Part shown: piece after piece, positions 35,646 through 43,986 of the stretch | Layout of the letters: every line of letters starts with the position of its first letter | Numbering within the stretch: position 1 is the first letter of the stretch | Assembly (NCBI GenBank): GCA_025559845.1 | Contig: CP048470.1 | Span: 1,783,001 to 1,847,000, forward strand | Length of the DNA stretch: 64,000 nt | Source of the DNA: Agrobacterium tumefaciens | GTDB lineage: Bacteria > Pseudomonadota > Alphaproteobacteria > Rhizobiales > Rhizobiaceae | Direction: 5' to 3' | The notes under the pieces: model-generated | Databases searched by the model: none | The model's input: only the letters and a program-made list of their open reading frames with translations | Told to the model about the DNA's origin: nothing | Translations under genes and position numbers: made by a program

Positions 35646-37028
35646 ATGGAACGAGAGATCAAGGCGACGGCTGCTTCATCCCAACGCATCACGACAGATG
35701 CGGGACAGGCCGCGTCCAGGGCATACGAACTGCTTTTGCGTATTGAAGCGGAAGCACGGCATGTGGAAACCGTTGGCGAGTTGGCGTTTCTGATTGCCAA
35801 CGAAACAATCCACATTGCCAAGTGCCGCCAGGTTTTTGTTCTGGCCGGATCTGAAAAGAACCTTGCGGTCAAGGCAGCGACGTCAGTGAGCGGCATTGAT
35901 CGCAACTCGCCTCGTATCCGCTGGATTGAGGCCATCGTGAGCAATCTTCGCAACGACAGAGGTCTCAAGGACGTTTGTGATTTTGCGCTTCCGGCGTTCT
36001 GCCCGTTGAATGATGAGGAGCATAAAACCTATCCCAGCCGTTTCATGGCCTGGTTGCCGTTTCAGCTTCGCGACGGCACGGTGTTCGGCGGCATGCTGAT
36101 CGCCCGCGAAGTCCCCTGGAACGAGCCGGAGCTGACCATTCCACGACGGCTGGCTGCAACCTATTCGCACGCCTGGGCAGCGCTTTCCGGCAAACGTCGC
36201 CTGAAACGTCGGGTCAGGATGAAACCGTTACTCGGTGCGGCGCTGATTGCTGCTATCGCTCTCGGTTTCTACCCCGTTCCGCTCACCGTTTTAGCGCCGG
36301 TTGAAGTGGCGCCTATTTCCCCTCGCATCATTGCGGCGCCAATGGATGGTGTGATTGAGAGCATCATCGTCAATCCCAATCAGATGGTTCGGCAAGGCGA
36401 ACCGCTTCTGAAAATGTCTGACGTCATGCTGCGCAACGAACTCGCTGTGGCAGAGCAGGACGTGCGTGTCGCCGAGGCGAAGCTGATGCAGGTCACACAA
36501 GGCGCGGTTTCCGATCCGAAACTGCGGGCAGATCTTGCTATTACCCGAAGCGAGCTAACGGTTGCCGCCGCAAAACGAAACTATGCCGGCGATATGCTGG
36601 AGCGTTCGGACGTGCGGGCGCCATCGGATGGGATTGCAATCTACACCGACCGGCGCGACTGGATCGGGCGTCCGGTCACAACGGGCGAACGCATCATGGA
36701 AGTGGCAGACCCGACGCGCATGCAGCTACGGATTGATGTGCCGGTTGCAGACGCGATTGCGGTTTCGAAAGGAGCGAAGGTCCGTGCCTTTCTCGATTCA
36801 GATCCGTTGAAACCGGCCAAGGCTACAGTTGAGGCCGTCTCTTTTGAGGCTCGCATGGTGGAAGGTGACGTGCTGGCCTATCGCATCTATGCCGCCCTGG
36901 ATGGTGACAAGCCCGGTATGCGGCTTGGTATTCGTGGAACCGCGCAGATCAGTGGCGATAAGGTGGCGCTGGCCTACTACCTGTTCCGGAAACCAATCTC
37001 CGTTATTCGCCAACGGTTCGGCTTATGA
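35646..37028 (+). CDS. GAF-like/HlyD fusion membrane adaptor
   Basis: 460 residues. Residues 1-185 are cytosolic and GAF-like (ETVGELAFLIANETIHIAKCRQVFV at 41-65, later MAWLPFQLRDGTVFGGMLIAR). A basic patch (KRRLKRRVR) leads into one membrane helix (about 194-210). The periplasmic part is an adaptor with split lipoyl halves (APMDGVIESIIVNPNQMVRQG and SDVRAPSDGIAIYTDR), a hairpin and a barrel. A cytosolic sensor-like domain on an adaptor is unusual; it may sense a ligand or dock the substrate. Its stop overlaps the next start (ATGA, 37025-37028). Confidence 0.82.
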   Translation: MEREIKATAASSQRITTDAGQAASRAYELLLRIEAEARHVETVGELAFLIANETIHIAKCRQVFVLAGSEKNLAVKAATSVSGIDRNSPRIRWIEAIVSNLRNDRGLKDVCDFALPAFCPLNDEEHKTYPSRFMAWLPFQLRDGTVFGGMLIAREVPWNEPELTIPRRLAATYSHAWAALSGKRRLKRRVRMKPLLGAALIAAIALGFYPVPLTVLAPVEVAPISPRIIAAPMDGVIESIIVNPNQMVRQGEPLLKMSDVMLRNELAVAEQDVRVAEAKLMQVTQGAVSDPKLRADLAITRSELTVAAAKRNYAGDMLERSDVRAPSDGIAIYTDRRDWIGRPVTTGERIMEVADPTRMQLRIDVPVADAIAVSKGAKVRAFLDSDPLKPAKATVEAVSFEARMVEGDVLAYRIYAALDGDKPGMRLGIRGTAQISGDKVALAYYLFRKPISVIRQRFGL

Positions 37029-39160
37029 TTACCGCTCAGCCCACCGATGCGCCGCTGCCGATCCTGCGTGAGGATCTACAGATCGTCAGGGTGGGGGCAA
37101 GTTATTCCGGGGCACCCGCCTGGGTGATCTTCGATCCAATCCGGAACCGCTTTTTCCGGATCACGTATGAGATGTTCGAGGTGCTGCGGTTCTGGAATAT
37201 GAGCCGTACAGTCGGAACTCTGCTCAAGACCGTGAATGCCCGCTTTATCGAGCGGATGTCGGAAGACGATATCGGGACGATCGTGCGTATGCTGGAGCAC
37301 AATCTGCTGCTGGTTCAGCCGACCCGGGGCGGGTGGAGGGCTTTGCACCAGAAGGCGCAGCCACGACATTCGATATTCATGCGCCTCATTCACAACTATC
37401 TGTTTTTCAAGATACCGCTCGTCAGGCCTGAGCGGTTTATCCGCGCGACATGGCCGTATATCGGGTTCCTCTTCAGTCGTGCATTCTGGTGTGTGTCTGC
37501 TTTCGCGGGATTGATTGGTCTTTATCTCGTATCTCGCCAATGGGATGCTTTCGTCGGCACGTTCCCCTTCGTGTTTTCGCTTGAAGGTGCCGTAATCTCC
37601 ATCCTTTCGGTGATCTTCATCAAATGCCTGCATGAACTGGGGCATGCCTATGTGGCACATCGTTTCGGTTGCCGCATTCCGACCATGGGCGTTGCATTCA
37701 TGGTGATGGTGCCACTGCTTTACACGGATGTCAGCGATGCGTGGAAACTGAAGTCACGGTGGCAGAGGTTGAGAATCGATTCCGCCGGTATGCTGGTAGA
37801 ATTGACGGTGGCGGCCTACGCACTGCTTGGATGGGTGTTCGTACCGGATGGGCCTTTGCGCAGCGCACTTTTCGTGTTGGCAGCGACGGGTGTCGTTTTG
37901 AGCCTGCTGGTCAATCTCAACCCGTTCATGCGCTTCGATGGCTATTACATTCTGGCGGATTTGCTTGGCGTGGAAAACCTGCAGCCGCGGAGCTTCCGGC
38001 ATATGCGGTGGCGCCTGCGGGACTTCCTGTTCAAGCCTGGCCACCCGGCACCTGAAGTCTTTCCGCCCGCGCTTGATGTCACGCTGACCCTTTATGCGAT
38101 CGCGACGGCGATCTACCGGCTGGCCCTTTATCTCGGCATTGCGGTTCTGGTCTATCACTTCACCATCAAGCTTGTCGGCATTTTGCTTTTCGTCGTCGAG
38201 ATCGGTTTCTTCATCATTCGCCCCGTTTTCATGGAAATGAAGGAGTGGTGGGCCATGCGCAGTGACATTTTTCGTAGCCGTCGAACTTACGTGACGGTTA
38301 CAATCCTCGGATTATTGGTGGCGCTGGCCTTTTTACCGCTTTCCACCCGTGTCACCGCACCTTCCGTCATCTATCCGCAGGAGTTCCTGCGGCTCTATCC
38401 TCAGGAACCGGGACGGATTGAAAGGCTTGATGTTTCTATTGGACAGGCGGTGAAAGCAGGAGATGTCCTGTTTGTCATCGATGCGCCGCAGATCAGTGAA
38501 GAATTGAAGATTGCCGAGGTCGAAATTGAGCTTGCGCGTTCCCGTTTGGCGCGAGTTGCCGCCAACGCTGACGATCTTGCGCAGCGCAGCGTTATTGAGA
38601 GCGAACTTGGCAGCTCGCTGGCCCGAAAGCGCGGACTTGAAGAACGCCGAACGGCTCTCGTCGTCAGGGCACCGTTCGACGGGATGATTACAGACGTCAA
38701 TCCGGAAATTTTGCCCGAACAATGGGTTGGCCGTGCGGAGCAGATCGCCTTTCTTTCCTCCGGCCAAGGCTCAGTGGCTCGCGGATATGTCGCCGGAAAC
38801 GACAGTGCGCGACTGTCGCCCAATGCGGCTGGCTGGTTTGTGCCGGATGACGTATCTCAGCCGAAACTGCCCGTAACACTGGCGACCATTGCTGAAGCCG
38901 GGGCAAGGGAAATCGAGGTTCCGCAACTCTCTTCACAGCACCACGGCGCTATCGCTGTCCATGTTGCGTCAGAAGGAAAGAGACAACGCCTGGTGCCAGT
39001 CTCAGCGCAATATGCCGTTGTTGCCACAATTGATGGTGACATCTTCGTACCGCCACGCTCGGTTCAGGGCGTCATGCTGCTTCATGGCGAAGGTGTCAGT
39101 TTTGCAGAGCGCATGTGGCGGCGTGTCTTGATGGTTCTTTTCCGTGAAGCAGGCTTCTGA
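37025..39160 (+). CDS. PqqD-like/M50 site-2 protease/HlyD fusion protein
   Basis: 711 residues. Region 1 (about 15-100) looks PqqD-like: strands around WVIFDPIRNRFFRIT, then helices ending MLEHNLLLV. Region 2 (about 140-440) is a polytopic M50 metalloprotease core with HELGH (203-207; zinc His203/His207, Glu204) and the second motif NPFMRFDGYY (299-308; Asp305). Region 3 (about 441-711) is a HlyD-like arm with lipoyl halves (EPGRIERLDVSIGQAVKAGD and VVRAPFDGMITDV). It takes the operon position where a type I ABC exporter would be expected; no nucleotide-binding motif is present. Inferred role: recognise, and perhaps cleave, an exported substrate and pass it to the adaptors. Confidence 0.85.
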   Translation: MITAQPTDAPLPILREDLQIVRVGASYSGAPAWVIFDPIRNRFFRITYEMFEVLRFWNMSRTVGTLLKTVNARFIERMSEDDIGTIVRMLEHNLLLVQPTRGGWRALHQKAQPRHSIFMRLIHNYLFFKIPLVRPERFIRATWPYIGFLFSRAFWCVSAFAGLIGLYLVSRQWDAFVGTFPFVFSLEGAVISILSVIFIKCLHELGHAYVAHRFGCRIPTMGVAFMVMVPLLYTDVSDAWKLKSRWQRLRIDSAGMLVELTVAAYALLGWVFVPDGPLRSALFVLAATGVVLSLLVNLNPFMRFDGYYILADLLGVENLQPRSFRHMRWRLRDFLFKPGHPAPEVFPPALDVTLTLYAIATAIYRLALYLGIAVLVYHFTIKLVGILLFVVEIGFFIIRPVFMEMKEWWAMRSDIFRSRRTYVTVTILGLLVALAFLPLSTRVTAPSVIYPQEFLRLYPQEPGRIERLDVSIGQAVKAGDVLFVIDAPQISEELKIAEVEIELARSRLARVAANADDLAQRSVIESELGSSLARKRGLEERRTALVVRAPFDGMITDVNPEILPEQWVGRAEQIAFLSSGQGSVARGYVAGNDSARLSPNAAGWFVPDDVSQPKLPVTLATIAEAGAREIEVPQLSSQHHGAIAVHVASEGKRQRLVPVSAQYAVVATIDGDIFVPPRSVQGVMLLHGEGVSFAERMWRRVLMVLFREAGF

Positions 39161-39188
39161 TAGTCTTTCTATCCTGACAGGTGTTTCA

Positions 39189-40085
39189 TCACGCCAACGC
39201 GTCTTTCGGGAAATTTGCGGCCAAAGCATCGATGAATTTGCGCACAGCGGGTGGAAGGCCACGTCGGGTCGTAAAGACGAGGTGAACAAGTCCCGTCATC
39301 CCGCGCCATGCGGGCAGCACCCGAACGAGCTTGCCCTCGTCGAGGGCCTGTCGGCATGTGTGATCAGGTAGCAGAGCTACACCCAGCCCCGCTATCGCCG
39401 CTGCCCTGACCGCATTGAAGTCCGTACAGCCGATACGTGGTTCATGGCGAAGTGTATCTGTGCGGCCATCGTCAGTCTCCAGAAACCAGTTAACTTCGGC
39501 CTGATCATCGGTCGTTGAGAGTGTCGCCTGACCTGCAAGCTGCTTTATATCGCCAATGCGGCTCGCCATCTGCGGACTTGCGACAAGAATGCGGATCGAG
39601 TTTCCGAGCGATCGCATCGTCAGGGATGCGTCGCTGTCGAGCGAGGTACGGACACGCAGTGCCACATCGATCCGTTCTTCGATCAAATCGACAGGGCGGT
39701 CGATGGCGACCAGTTGTAGGCGTACTTTTGGGTACTGCACCAGAAACTGGTTCACAAGATCGGAAATAGGCTCGACCAAGCCGGTCGGACAACTCATGCG
39801 AATCAGGCCATGCGGCTCTGATTTCGCTTCTGCAGCCAATATTTCCGCACGTTCTGCCTCCGCCAGCATCGCTTTGCATCGCGCATAAACGGACTGCCCG
39901 ACGTCGGTTACGCGAAAACGACGACTGGATCGTTCAATCAGACGGACCCCGAGACGCGCTTCCAACCCCGCGACCCGCCGGCTCAACTTCGACTTTGGTT
40001 CGTTGAGGGCTCTGCCTGCAGCCGCGAAGCCGCCATGGTTCACCACTTCGGCGAAATAAACGAGGTCGTTCAGATCAGTCCGCAT
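39189..40085 (-). CDS. LysR-family transcriptional regulator
   Basis: 298 residues. The N-terminal winged helix-turn-helix (about 4-65) reads [20 protein letters not shown] then [19 protein letters not shown]. The effector domain begins near residue 90 ([14 protein letters not shown]). It belongs to the group controlling neighbouring oxidoreductases (AaeR/DhcR-like). It is divergent from the SDR gene, and the 111-base gap (40086-40196) probably contains shared operator sites. The effector is unknown. Confidence 0.88.
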   Translation of the reverse strand: MRTDLNDLVYFAEVVNHGGFAAAGRALNEPKSKLSRRVAGLEARLGVRLIERSSRRFRVTDVGQSVYARCKAMLAEAERAEILAAEAKSEPHGLIRMSCPTGLVEPISDLVNQFLVQYPKVRLQLVAIDRPVDLIEERIDVALRVRTSLDSDASLTMRSLGNSIRILVASPQMASRIGDIKQLAGQATLSTTDDQAEVNWFLETDDGRTDTLRHEPRIGCTDFNAVRAAAIAGLGVALLPDHTCRQALDEGKLVRVLPAWRGMTGLVHLVFTTRRGLPPAVRKFIDALAANFPKDALA

Positions 40086-40196
40086 TATCGTTCTACATAT
40101 GGAACGCTGAGTCGTAAAAATGCCGTCTATTTGAGCCAGCGTTCTGCTGCCATGTTCTCTCCAACGGCAACGGGGCCGTCAAGAAGGAACAAGACA

Positions 40197-40949
40197 ATGA
40201 GCAAGAAATTTGAAAACAAGGTCGTGGTCGTGACAGGCGGCACGAGCGGTATCGGTCTCTCAACCGCAAAAGCCTTCGTAGAGGAAGGGGCGTCAGTTTT
40301 TATCACGGGTCGTCGCAAGGATGCGCTTGATGCCGCTGTAAAGGCAATTGGCGGTCGCGTGATCGGTGTGCAGGCTGACATGAGCAAGTTGGCAGATATC
40401 GATCGGCTTTATGATGCAATCCAGCAGAAGCACTCGCACATCGATGTTGTGTTCGCCAACGCCGGCGGTGGCGAGATGGCAGCGCTTGGTGCAATCACCG
40501 AAGAGCATTACCAGAAGACATTCGATACCAACGTCAAGGGGACGTTGTTCACGGTTCAAAAGGCGCTACCGCTGTTGCGGGATGGTGCCTCGATCATTCT
40601 GACGTCTTCCACGACGAGCATCTCCGGCACACCGGCCTTCAGCGTCTATTCTGCAACAAAGGCTGCCGTCCGTAATTTCGCCCGCAACTGGATACTCGAT
40701 CTGAAAGATCGCCACATTCGCGTCAACGCCGTCAGCCCGGGAGTAACGGACACGGCTGGTCTCAACGAATTGTTCGGTAACGGTGAAAGCGCCGAGAACA
40801 CAAAGAATTACCTCGCAAGCCTCATTCCTGCAGGTCGGGTCGGCCAACCGGACGAAATCGCCAAGGCAGTCCTCTTCCTGGCATCGGATGATGCGTCCTT
40901 CGTCAACGGTGTGGAGCTGTTTGTCGACGGTGGCCAAGTCCAGATTTGA
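40197..40949 (+). CDS. Short-chain dehydrogenase/reductase
   Basis: 250 residues from the ATG at 40197 (AAGGA nine bases upstream). Classical SDR: cofactor motif TGGTSGIG (about 12-19), FANAGGG for the NAG motif, catalytic Ser in ILTSSTTS and YSATK for Tyr-x-x-x-Lys. The GRR after the second strand suggests NADP(H) preference. The terminal [16 protein letters not shown] is typical. It is followed after 25 bases by an NTF2-like gene. Substrate unknown. Confidence 0.88.
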   Translation: MSKKFENKVVVVTGGTSGIGLSTAKAFVEEGASVFITGRRKDALDAAVKAIGGRVIGVQADMSKLADIDRLYDAIQQKHSHIDVVFANAGGGEMAALGAITEEHYQKTFDTNVKGTLFTVQKALPLLRDGASIILTSSTTSISGTPAFSVYSATKAAVRNFARNWILDLKDRHIRVNAVSPGVTDTAGLNELFGNGESAENTKNYLASLIPAGRVGQPDEIAKAVLFLASDDASFVNGVELFVDGGQVQI

Positions 40950-40974
40950 CGCTCTGTCTCCAAGGAGAACCACA

Positions 40975-41364
40975 ATGGCAGACATCGCTGCACTGCTGGA
41001 ACGGAATCTTCAGGAGCTTTTTGGGGAGGGCGATGACGCCCTCCGCCAGAAAGTTGCCGACGAGATCCTTCACGAGGATGCGGTCTTTATCGAGCCGCAT
41101 GGGATTTATCACGGTCGCAATGAGATCGTACGAATCGCCGGTGTCATTCGCGCCGCGCATCCGACATTCCGATATCAGACACTATCCGCCGCAGAGGTTC
41201 TGCATGAACAGGCGGGTCGGGTGAGATGGGTTGCGGGAGAACCGGGTGAAAAGCCCTCTTATGCCGGCACGGATTTCATCGTCGCTCGTAACGGAAGAAT
41301 CGCCGCGATTTATCTCTTCTTCGACGGCCCTCCTGATCCAACCGGCGCACCAATCCCGGGCTGA
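40975..41364 (+). CDS. NTF2-like/SnoaL-like small protein
   Basis: 129 residues, with AAGGAG before the ATG. An N-terminal helix (LLERNLQELFGEGDD) precedes an alpha+beta cone: EDAVFIEPHGIYHGRNEI, then FRYQTLSAAEVLHEQAGRVRW and FIVARNGRIAAIYLFFD. This fits the SnoaL-like NTF2 family of small ligand-binding proteins or isomerases. It lies 25 bases after the SDR gene, so the two are probably co-transcribed and may act on the same metabolite. Confidence 0.75.
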   Translation: MADIAALLERNLQELFGEGDDALRQKVADEILHEDAVFIEPHGIYHGRNEIVRIAGVIRAAHPTFRYQTLSAAEVLHEQAGRVRWVAGEPGEKPSYAGTDFIVARNGRIAAIYLFFDGPPDPTGAPIPG

Positions 41365-41420
41365 TCCCGTCAGACAGCAGGAATGACGTCGGCGTGTTGG
41401 CGTGATAGAGGTCTCCTACG

Positions 41421-42419
41421 ATGCGACAGGAAATGCTAGGCGTGCCAACACAGTTCGATATGTTTTCAGATGACCAGATACCGGTGCGGGGAAAGCCTGC
41501 CGCCGAGGGCAGGGTAAAAAAAACAACCGCCGCCGCAGTCATGGACGAGGGTGATATGGTTGCGCACCTGGCCGCAACCGGCCGGTACCGCATCCTGAAG
41601 AAACTCGAACCCCGGCAGACTGCTGCCAATGCCCGTTCCGAGTTTCCTCTGAAGGGCGTGATCCTGGACACGGAGACGACCGGCCTCAGCCACCGTAAAA
41701 ACGAGATTATCGAGATCGGGCTGATCGCTTTCACTTTCGACGAACACGGTGCAGTCGGCGATGTCACGGGTATCTACGGCGGATTGCAGCAGCCGAGCAT
41801 CTCCATTCCCGCCGAAATCACGAAGTTGACTGGTATCACCGATGAAATGGTTGCGGGCGAAGTTATAGACTTGCAGGCGGTGCAGTCATTGATTGATCCC
41901 GCAGATTTGATCATTGCTCACAACGCCGGTTTCGACCGTCCGTTCTGCGAGGCGTTCTCGCCGATCTTCGCCAACAAGGCCTGGGCTTGCTCGAATGCAG
42001 AGATCGATTGGTCGGCAAGGGGTTTCGAAGGCACCAAGCTTGGCTATCTGATTGGGCAGGCTGGTTTCTTCCACGATGGTCACCGCGCCGTGGATGACTG
42101 CTTTGCTTTGCTCGAAGTGTTGGATCGGAAAGTCGATGCGGTGAGTTCGACACCTTTTGGCGAGCTTTATCGGGCGAGCCAGCGCTCCCGAGTTCGGATT
42201 TTTGCGGAAAACAGTCCCTTCGAGATGAAGGACCATCTGAAGGCGCGTGGTTATCGCTGGTCCGATGGCAGCGAAGGCCGCCCCAAATCCTGGTGGATCG
42301 AAGTCGACGAGACGGATCTGGAACCTGAGCTTCATTACCTGCGGACCGAAATATACCGATATTCGGAAGCTGACCCGTTAACGAAGCGGTTGACTGCCTT
42401 CGACCGTTTCAGGGCGTGA
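41421..42419 (+). CDS. DEDDh 3'-5' exonuclease (DnaQ-like) with possible clamp-binding peptide
   Basis: 332 residues. The exonuclease domain spans about 77-235 and has all acidic and His residues: Asp83 and Glu85 in DTETTG, Asp172 in HNAGFD, His221 and Asp226 in HRAVDD. Near the N-terminus QFDMF (11-15) resembles the sliding-clamp-binding pentapeptide QL(S/D)LF. The C-terminal region (about 250-332, KDHLKARGYRWSDG then SWWIEVDE) is a separate small domain. Longer than a proofreading epsilon subunit, it is probably a repair or processing nuclease. No operon partner is evident. Confidence 0.85.
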   Translation: MRQEMLGVPTQFDMFSDDQIPVRGKPAAEGRVKKTTAAAVMDEGDMVAHLAATGRYRILKKLEPRQTAANARSEFPLKGVILDTETTGLSHRKNEIIEIGLIAFTFDEHGAVGDVTGIYGGLQQPSISIPAEITKLTGITDEMVAGEVIDLQAVQSLIDPADLIIAHNAGFDRPFCEAFSPIFANKAWACSNAEIDWSARGFEGTKLGYLIGQAGFFHDGHRAVDDCFALLEVLDRKVDAVSSTPFGELYRASQRSRVRIFAENSPFEMKDHLKARGYRWSDGSEGRPKSWWIEVDETDLEPELHYLRTEIYRYSEADPLTKRLTAFDRFRA

Positions 42420-42525
42420 TTGCCTTAAATCATGCACGGTTTTCTGGAGCTTTGCATTTTACGCATGGCTGCGCTGCGGTCTGACCCCTAACGCGATTTC
42501 CGGGATGCTGTATATATCAACTCAA

Positions 42526-42680
42526 CGAAGCGATGTACCTCCTCCCACAGAGCTTCGGGTTTCAGGCGACCCACTCCTCCTCCCAGGGAAGCCTGAGGGA
42601 ACAGCGACACTCCTCCTCCCAGTCGCTGTTCGGTTTTTTTCGAAAGCCTGCCGCACCTCCTCCCGCGGCAGGCTTTTTCG
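42526..42680 (+). ncRNA. alpha-r14/NfeR1-like sRNA locus with four anti-SD hairpin loops
   Basis: Four consecutive stem-loops each display CCTCCTCCC in the loop: 42526-42557 (CGAAGC/GCTTCG), 42562-42596 (TCAGGC/GCCTGA), 42601-42629 (ACAGCGAC/GTCGCTGT) and 42643-42676 (12-bp stem including AGCCTGCCGC). The third is followed by seven T (42634-42640) and the fourth by a T-run, each resembling a Rho-independent terminator. The loops can pair with GGAGG Shine-Dalgarno sequences. This matches the rhizobial alpha-r14 family (NfeR1) and the Rhodobacter CcsR RNAs. TATATA at 42511-42516 could be a -10 box. A canonical three-hairpin RNA may end at the T7 run, with the fourth hairpin as back-up or second RNA. 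Confidence 0.82.
42643..42680 (+). terminator. Rho-independent terminator at the end of the sRNA locus
   Basis: The 12-bp stem at 42643-42654 and 42665-42676, with a 10-base loop, is followed by a T-run to about 42678. It also carries CCTCCTCCC in its loop and lies just before the 3' end of the convergent DinB gene. Confidence 0.75.
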
Positions 42681-42687
42681 TTTCTGG

Positions 42688-43782
42688 CTACAGATTGAAA
42701 TCAAATTGCGGTTGATACTGGGTATCGTGCTGGTCTGTTTCCGTTGAGAGTGATGACAGTGTTACCCCGAGCAAGCGTATAGAGCGTCTGAACGGATGGA
42801 CGCTGGTCAACAGCGCAGACGCAGCCTCGAATACACCCACGGTATTTGCGAAGGGAAGGGTGCCGGTCCGGCTGCGAGTGGCTTGGGTAAAGTCAGAATA
42901 TTTGATCTTCACCGTCACGGTTTTTCCGCTGATCTCTCTCTCCACGCAGTAATTCCATACCTTGTCGACAAGCGGCCGCAACTCAGCAATTGCGAGTTCG
43001 AGATCGTCGATGTCTTTTACGAACGTATCTTCGGCGCCAACGGATTTGCGAACTCGATCTGGTTGAACCTGGCGGTCATCGATGCCACGGGCAATGCCGT
43101 AAAAATACGCGCCTGACTTTCCGAAGTGCTCAGTCAGAAACACCAGCGACTTTGCCTTGAGATCGGAGCCGGTCTCAATGCCAAGCCGGTGCATTTTTTC
43201 GGCTGTCGCCGGTCCTACGCCGTGAAATTTCTTCACCGCAAGATGCTCGACGAATGCGGGCCCATATTTTGGCGTGATCACCGCCTGTCCATTCGGCTTG
43301 TTGAGATCAGATGCCATCTTGGCGAGGAACTTGTTGTAGGAAATGCCTGCCGATGCATTGAGTCCGGTAACGGATTTGATCTTTGCGCGGATTTCCAATG
43401 CGATCTCACTTGCGATCGGCATTGCCTTCAAGTTCTCGGTCACGTCAAGGTAGGCTTCATCGAGAGACAAGGGCTCAATCAGAGGCGTGTATTCTGCAAA
43501 AATCGCGCGAATTTGCTGTGAGACAGCGCGATATACCTCAAATCGCGGTTTCACGAATATGAGTTCAGGGCATTTGCGCGCGGCGGTGACAGAGGGCATG
43601 GCGGAGCGCACGCCAAATTCCCGGGCTTCATAACTTGCTGCTGCAACAACGCCGCGTGCGGCAGCACCTCCGACCGCGACCGGTTTGCCCCGCAATTCAG
43701 GATTATCCCGTTGTTCCACGGAGGCGTAAAACGCATCCATGTCGACATGGATGATCTTTCGGATCTCGGTAACGTCATTCAT
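42688..43782 (-). CDS. dinB: DNA polymerase IV (DinB), Y-family translesion polymerase
   Basis: 364 residues. HVDMDAFYASVEQRDNP near the start gives the first catalytic Asp; SLDEAYLDVT carries the other Asp-Glu pair. The little finger spans about 245-350. FHGVGPATAEKMHRLGI is the helix-hairpin-helix. The C-terminus QPQFDFNL is a plausible sliding-clamp-binding peptide. It bypasses damaged bases with low fidelity. A LexA-type box lies about 45-55 bases before the start, so SOS control is likely. The 3' end abuts the convergent sRNA locus. Confidence 0.93.
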   Translation of the reverse strand: MNDVTEIRKIIHVDMDAFYASVEQRDNPELRGKPVAVGGAAARGVVAAASYEAREFGVRSAMPSVTAARKCPELIFVKPRFEVYRAVSQQIRAIFAEYTPLIEPLSLDEAYLDVTENLKAMPIASEIALEIRAKIKSVTGLNASAGISYNKFLAKMASDLNKPNGQAVITPKYGPAFVEHLAVKKFHGVGPATAEKMHRLGIETGSDLKAKSLVFLTEHFGKSGAYFYGIARGIDDRQVQPDRVRKSVGAEDTFVKDIDDLELAIAELRPLVDKVWNYCVEREISGKTVTVKIKYSDFTQATRSRTGTLPFANTVGVFEAASALLTSVHPFRRSIRLLGVTLSSLSTETDQHDTQYQPQFDFNL

Positions 43783-43824
43783 TGCGGTCTTGGCAGCTTA
43801 GCCGTCTCAGGCGGTATGATATGG

Positions 43825-43839
43825 AAACAAAGAGGGAAC
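43825..43839 (-). promoter_or_regulatory. Candidate LexA box upstream of dinB
   Basis: On the minus strand the sequence reads GTTC-CCTCTTT-GTTT. The alphaproteobacterial LexA consensus is GTTC-N7-GTTC, so one of eight key bases differs. It lies about 45 bases upstream of the dinB start. Confidence 0.6.
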
Positions 43840-43933
43840 ATACTCTCGGTTACCGGAGATCGCAACGCTTAACCGCGAAATCGAATGCCCAATATGTCAG
43901 GGCAGGTTTATTGAGTGGATTTAAAAAGCTGAA

Positions 43934-43962
43934 GCAGATGCGGAATATGTTTCCGCATCTGC
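43934..43962 (-). terminator. Rho-independent terminator of the amidohydrolase operon
   Basis: A perfect 12-bp stem, GCAGATGCGGAA (43934-43945) with TTCCGCATCTGC (43951-43962) and a five-base loop. On the minus strand it is followed by TTCAGCTTTTTAAA. It lies 24 bases past the amidohydrolase stop. Confidence 0.8.
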
Positions 43963-43986
43963 AGGTGCAACACCAGTGTCGCGAGA

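Noticed and set aside
33390..39160. Reading the export operon as an ordinary type I or RND efflux system
   Set aside because: No ABC ATPase or RND pump gene is present, and the inner-membrane component has an intact M50 protease core instead.
39159..39173. Small GATAG/CTATC hairpin between the M50 gene and the LysR gene
   Set aside because: The stem has only five or six base pairs and no T-run, too weak to call a terminator.
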